A program made the translations under genes and the position numbers. A stretch of 8,345 bases of DNA. It comes from JBBPYA01 sp038200385 (GTDB lineage: Bacteria > Actinomycetota > Actinomycetes > Mycobacteriales > Geodermatophilaceae). Positions 5,462 through 8,345 of the stretch are shown here, piece by piece (the first letter of the stretch is position 1; each line of letters opens with the position of its first letter). The notes below the pieces were generated by a model. The model made no database searches and was not told where the DNA came from. It saw only the letters and a list, made by a program, of their open reading frames with translations. The DNA is taken from assembly GCA_038200385.1 (NCBI GenBank), contig JBBPYA010000360.1, positions 1 to 8,345 on the forward strand. Direction: 5' to 3'.

Positions 5462-6189
5462 AGGTTGCCGTCGTTGGCAAAGGCGGGTCCGGCAAGACGA
5501 CCACCGCGGCGGTCCTGGCCCGCACGCTGGCTCGTCAGGGGGTGACCACGCTCGCGCTGGACTGCGACACGAACCCGAATCTGGGGCTGTCGCTGGGCTT
5601 CGGCGAGGAGCGGACCGAGGGTCTGCTTGCGGTCCGAGATGCGGTGGACGAGGGCGAGGAGGAGCACCCCAGCACCGCCGCCGAGCTGATCGAGCGGTTC
5701 GGGATCGACGGTCCCGACGGGGTGCGCTTCGCCGTCGTCAGCGCCATCCAGAATCCCGAGCCCGGCTGCCCTTGATGCGGCATCTCACCTGAGCAGTTGC
5801 TCGGGCAGTTGGACTCCGCCGACGGCGCCGTTGTGGCCGACTTCGAGGCCGGCCTGGGAACGGTGATCCGGATGGGTGACCAGCCGGTGGACGTGGTGGT
5901 CCTCGTCACCGAACCGACCGTGAAGTCCCTCGAGGTGGCCAGCCGGGCAGCGGCGCTGGTCCGCGAACGCGGGCTGGGCAGGCTCGTCGTCACCGCCAAC
6001 CGGGTGCGCGACGACGAGGACCTGGCCCGGGTGCGGGCCGCCTTCCCCGATGTCGAGGTCGTCATCGTCCCCGACGAGCCGGCCATCGTCGCCGCGGAAC
6101 GGCTCGGGACGGCGCCCCTGGACGAGGCACCGGACTCACCCGGCGTCCGCGCGCTGATCGGTCTGGCCGACGTGCTTCGGCCGGCCTGA
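5458..6189 (+). CDS. CooC-like ATPase, candidate selenoprotein with in-frame TGA in a Cys-Pro-Sec-Cys motif
   Basis: If the TGA at 5773-5775 is read through, the product is 243 residues, a normal CooC length. It has Walker A GKGGSGKTT (7-15), switch I DCDTNPNLGLSLG (35-47) and switch II VADFEAGLGTVI (126-137). It ends in the usual MinD-like beta/alpha series (VVVLVTEPTVKSLEVASRAA). The TGA is codon 106, in Gly-Cys104-Pro-U106-Cys107-Gly. Aligned with the first ATPase here (GCTCGG), Cys104 matches the first and U106 the second cysteine of the metal-binding CxC motif. Codon composition and family similarity continue unchanged past the TGA, with no frameshift. A SECIS-like hairpin follows at once. 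ATG 5458 has GAGGAG eight bases upstream. The alternative is a TGC-to-TGA nonsense change or sequence error, giving a 105-residue stub lacking switch II, with a TTG at 5797 as possible restart. sel genes are not in this window. Confidence 0.75.
5788..5805 (+). promoter_or_regulatory. Candidate bacterial SECIS hairpin
   Basis: CCUGAGC (5788-5794) and GCUCGGG (5799-5805) form seven pairs, including one U-G wobble, around the tetraloop AGUU. The loop G is 24th and its U 25th counting the U of UGA as 1; the wobble U is 18th. In the E. coli fdhF element, as I recall it, the SelB-contacting loop bases are G23 and U24 and the bulged U is 17, so the geometry is the same with a one-base offset. GCGG (5777-5780) and CCGC (5816-5819) could form a lower stem. 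SECIS elements lie inside the coding region in bacteria, as this one does. Short hairpins are common in GC-rich DNA, so position and loop matter more than stem strength. Confidence 0.6.
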
Positions 6190-6220
6190 CCTACCCGGGA
6201 CCCGGCAGGCCTGATCGGCG

Positions 6221-6424
6221 GTGACCATCGAGCCCACCACACCGGGGTCGGTGCGTCCCTGGCCGAGGGTTCCCGCTGCGACGCGCCCGGCGGACAGCTC
6301 GTGGGCAAAGATCGTGCTCGGAGAGGGGATCGCGCAGGCCGGACGGGCCTTCGCCTCCGCACTGGGCGAGCGCGTCACCGTCGGACGACGGAGTCGGCAT
6401 TGTCCGACACCGCCCTCGGACTGA
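6221..6424 (+). CDS. Doubtful small ORF, 67 aa
   Basis: The GTG-started frame reads about 45 residues with coding-like composition (AKIVLGEGIAQAGRAFASAL within it), then degrades to RRSRHCPTPPSD before TGA. There is no Shine-Dalgarno and no family that I recognise. The antisense frame has equally GC-rich third positions, so the direction is not certain. It may be a remnant, or part of one gene with the following frame if a frameshift lies near 6400. The remaining bases 6190-6220 show only an imperfect GGCCTG/CAGGCC repeat around the preceding stop codon. Confidence 0.25.
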   Translation: MTIEPTTPGSVRPWPRVPAATRPADSSWAKIVLGEGIAQAGRAFASALGERVTVGRRSRHCPTPPSD

Positions 6425-6813
6425 CCCTAGGCGTCCCGGTGGCCGTGTTCCTGCTTGTGTTCGGCGTCCTGAGTTGGCTGGTCGGCGGCGAACCCGCACG
6501 CATGTTCGCGCTCACGCTGGGCGGCGGCGTCGCGACGCTCGCGGTGGCCGTCCACGCCCGAGTAGCTTGCGCACGCCGCTGCGGGCAGTCGCGCCGAGCA
6601 GCGCGGACGCACCGGCTGCCAGCATCCCCGCCCCGGCCAGCGCGGTCAGCCGGGCCCACCGGGGCGGCGCGGCCGGCCGCGGTCCGGCGGAGCGCTCGAA
6701 CGGCACGGCATCGGACCGGCCGGTCCCGGCCAGACCGGCGGCCAGCACCTCCGCGAGGTGCACGGCGTCGCGGCCGCCGCTGTCCAGCTCGTGGATCTGG
6801 GTACGGCAGCTGA
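6400..6813 (+). CDS. Doubtful small membrane-protein ORF with an unreliable 3' end
   Basis: From TTG 6400 (CGGAG six bases upstream) the frame reads SDTALGLTLGVPVAVFLLVF and continues with a second hydrophobic stretch (FALTLGGGVATLAVAVHA). This is two likely transmembrane segments, ending near 6552. After that the frame continues to 6813, but the composition becomes Arg/Ala-rich, as expected for antisense of the oxidoreductase gene. The true gene probably ends near 6550-6565. A one-base shift would give a TAG at 6563-6565. No family is recognised. The first 50 codons look real; the rest does not. Confidence 0.3.
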   Translation: MSDTALGLTLGVPVAVFLLVFGVLSWLVGGEPARMFALTLGGGVATLAVAVHARVACARRCGQSRRAARTHRLPASPPRPARSAGPTGAARPAAVRRSARTARHRTGRSRPDRRPAPPRGARRRGRRCPARGSGYGS

Positions 6814-8345
6814 ACCCGTCGGCCAGCACCACCGTGCCGGCATCGGCGGCACGGACGCGGGGCAGCAGCACCTGCTCGGCGCAGTCCCGGCTGACGTCGA
6901 GATGGCCGCGCTCGAAGCCGAAGTTCCCCGCCAGCCCGCAGCATCCGGAGTCCAGTCGCTCGACGTCGACACCGGCGTCCTGAAGCAGTTGCTTGTCCTT
7001 GTCCCAGCCCAGCACGGCGTGCTGGTGGCAGTGCACCTGCGCGATGGCGTCCAACCCGCCCAGCTGCGGGGGCGACCAGCCGTCGGTGTGCCCGGTCAGC
7101 AGCTCGGCGAGGGTGACGGTCTGCTTCCGCAGCCGATCCACGTCGGCGTCCTCGGGCAGCAGGTCCGGCGCGTCGGAGCGGAACACCGCCGTACAGCTCG
7201 GTTCCAGCCCCACGACGAGACCACCGGCCCGAACGTGGTCGGCCAGCTGGGCAACCGTCCGACGCAGGATCCGCTTGGCCACGTCCAGCTGCCCGGTGGA
7301 GATCCAGGTCAGCCCGCAGCACATCGGCTCGGTCGGGATGGTCACCTCCCACCCGGCCGCCTCCAGCACCTGCACGGCCGCCCGGCCGACGTGCGGGTGG
7401 AAAATGTTCGTGAACGTGTCCGGCCACAGCAGCACCCGCCCCCGTGGACCCGGGCGGGAACCGCCGCGACGCCCGAACCACTGCTGCAGCGTCTCCTTGG
7501 CGAACAGCGGGATCTCCCGCGGCGCCAGGCCGGCGGCGCGAGTGGCCAGCCGGGGCAGCACCGGAGCCGACACGAGCGCGTTGACGACGCTGGCAAGCCG
7601 GGCCCGGCTGACCATCGCGGCCAGCGCCGGCAGCCAGCCCAGCGCGTAGTGCGAGCGCGGGCGCAGCCGGCCGGCGTAGTGGTGGGCGAGGAACTCCGCC
7701 TTGTACGTCGCCATGTCCACGTTGACCGGGCAGTCGCTCTTGCAGCCCTTGCAGGCCAGGCACAGGTCCAGCGCATCGAGCACGGCCGTGGACCGCCAGC
7801 CGTCGCCGATGGGCGAGTCGCCGTGGCCGTTCATCATCTCGAACAGCAGGCGGGCCCGACCCCGGGTGGAGTTCTCCTCCTCCAGCGTCACCTGGTACGA
7901 CGGGCACATCACCGCGCCGTCGGGGTGCTCGTGCTGGCGGCACTTGCCGACCCCGACGCAGCGCTTGGCCGCGTTGGCGAACGAGCCACCGTCCTCGGGA
8001 TAGCTGAAGTGCAGCCGGCCCGGGTCCCGCGGCGACCAGCTCGATCCGAGGCGCAGGTTCTCGTCCATCAGGTACGGGGCGACGACCTTGCCCGGGTTCA
8101 TCCGGTCACCCGGGTCGAAGATCGCCTTGAGCTCGCCGAAGGCGCGGACGATGTCGGCGCCGAACATCTTCGGTAGCAGCTCGCCGCGAGCCTGCCCGTC
8201 GCCATGCTCGCCGCTGAGCGAACCGTCATAGCCGGCCACCAGGTCCGCGGCCCGCTCCATGAACCGGCGGTACGTCGCCACTCCGGGGGCATCGGTCAGG
8301 TCGAACGGGATCCGGGTGTGCAGGCAGCCCTGCCCGAAGTGCCCG
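6512..8345 (-). CDS. FAD-linked oxidase / Fe-S (GlpC-like CCG) fusion oxidoreductase, N-terminus off the right edge
   Basis: 610 residues are present; relatives of about 950-1000 residues suggest that some 350 are missing, including the FAD/PCMH part. Fragment residues 1-100 are the end of the FAD-oxidase C-terminal domain (GHFGQGCLH, GEHGDGQARGELLPKMFG). Two ferredoxin-type sites follow: Cys129, Cys135 and Cys147 (CVGVGKC and MCPSY), and CLACKGCKSDCPVN with Cys195, 198, 201 and 205. Two CCG cysteine-rich domains come next: EPMCCGL (342-343) with EPSC384, and HCHQH with SGCCGLAG (468-469). This is the layout of D-lactate/2-hydroxyacid dehydrogenases that pass electrons from FAD through Fe-S clusters to a quinone or partner. 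The substrate cannot be told from the sequence. The last 45 residues are unusual: a hydrophobic segment (566-586) then an Arg-rich end. It is probably unrelated functionally to the ATPases. Confidence 0.9.
   Translation of the reverse strand, partial: GHFGQGCLHTRIPFDLTDAPGVATYRRFMERAADLVAGYDGSLSGEHGDGQARGELLPKMFGADIVRAFGELKAIFDPGDRMNPGKVVAPYLMDENLRLGSSWSPRDPGRLHFSYPEDGGSFANAAKRCVGVGKCRQHEHPDGAVMCPSYQVTLEEENSTRGRARLLFEMMNGHGDSPIGDGWRSTAVLDALDLCLACKGCKSDCPVNVDMATYKAEFLAHHYAGRLRPRSHYALGWLPALAAMVSRARLASVVNALVSAPVLPRLATRAAGLAPREIPLFAKETLQQWFGRRGGSRPGPRGRVLLWPDTFTNIFHPHVGRAAVQVLEAAGWEVTIPTEPMCCGLTWISTGQLDVAKRILRRTVAQLADHVRAGGLVVGLEPSCTAVFRSDAPDLLPEDADVDRLRKQTVTLAELLTGHTDGWSPPQLGGLDAIAQVHCHQHAVLGWDKDKQLLQDAGVDVERLDSGCCGLAGNFGFERGHLDVSRDCAEQVLLPRVRAADAGTVVLADGFSCRTQIHELDSGGRDAVHLAEVLAAGLAGTGRSDAVPFERSAGPRPAAPPRWARLTALAGAGMLAAGASALLGATARSGVRKLLGRGRPPRASRRRRPA

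Noticed and set aside
5797..6189. Separate gene starting at TTG 5797
   Set aside because: It lacks a ribosome binding site and a Walker A. Its sequence is the second half of the ATPase in the same frame, so read-through of the TGA explains it better. It remains the fallback if the TGA is a real stop.
6183..6211. GGCCTG/CAGGCC repeat around the stop of the third ATPase as a terminator
   Set aside because: Six pairs with a 17-base loop and no T-tract. GGCC is self-complementary, so it is also a short direct repeat (GGCCTGA twice). Too weak to call.
6758..8176. Plus-strand frame of 472 codons opposite the right-hand gene
   Set aside because: It is antisense of the FAD/Fe-S oxidoreductase, whose minus frame shows clear Cys motifs and family signatures. 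The plus product has none.
1..8345. CRISPR array, tRNA, rRNA, insertion sequence or attachment site
   Set aside because: I saw no regularly spaced repeats, cloverleaf with CCA-type acceptor, transposase motif or terminal inverted repeats anywhere in the window.

Overview
This is a very GC-rich window with NNC/NNG-dominated codons, frequent GTG starts and several leaderless-looking promoters. All of this points to a high-GC actinobacterium; I cannot name the genus. No rRNA, tRNA, CRISPR array or insertion sequence is visible.

Layout. 1-1201 (minus) is the N-terminal part of a TPR protein that runs off the left edge. It is divergent, with only 20 bases between start codons, from a [NiFe]-hydrogenase maturation protease (1222-1704, plus). 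A compact minus-strand operon runs from 3037 down to 1742: two small one-pass membrane proteins that resemble each other, a DUF1059-type C2H2 protein, and a NifU C-terminal-domain protein. From 3151 the plus strand carries a CooC-type ATPase (3151-3921), a polytopic membrane protein (3971-4507) and a strong hairpin terminator (4563-4598). Two further CooC/MinD-type ATPases follow, joined by an ATGA overlap (4700-5461 and 5458-6189). A poorly defined stretch (6190-6550) holds one or two doubtful small ORFs. 6512-8345 (minus) is the C-terminal two thirds of an FAD-linked oxidase fused to ferredoxin-type and CCG (GlpC-like) Fe-S domains; it runs off the right edge.

Main result. The third ATPase gene is interrupted by one in-frame TGA (5773-5775), read here as selenocysteine. 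The reading frame continues with full family similarity to 6189. The TGA lies in the context Cys-Pro-[TGA]-Cys-Gly and falls on the second cysteine of the CxC metal-binding motif of CooC proteins, which is intact in the first ATPase of this window (GCTCGG). Twelve bases after the TGA is a 7-bp stem with an AGUU tetraloop. Its geometry is close to the E. coli fdhF SECIS hairpin. A CxU version of the CooC metal site would be a new type of selenoprotein as far as I know. A nonsense mutation or sequencing error is the competing explanation.

How the genes may work together (inference). The protease, NifU-like scaffold and TPR protein suggest the maturation and accessory part of an uptake [NiFe]-hydrogenase locus, with structural genes probably beyond the left edge. 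CooC ATPases handle nickel for Ni-CODH. Here three versions stand side by side, with CxC, no Cys pair, and CxU-C, which suggests a metal-insertion module in which the last two may form a hetero-oligomer. The client enzyme is not in the window. The FAD/Fe-S oxidoreductase at the right edge appears to be a separate unit.
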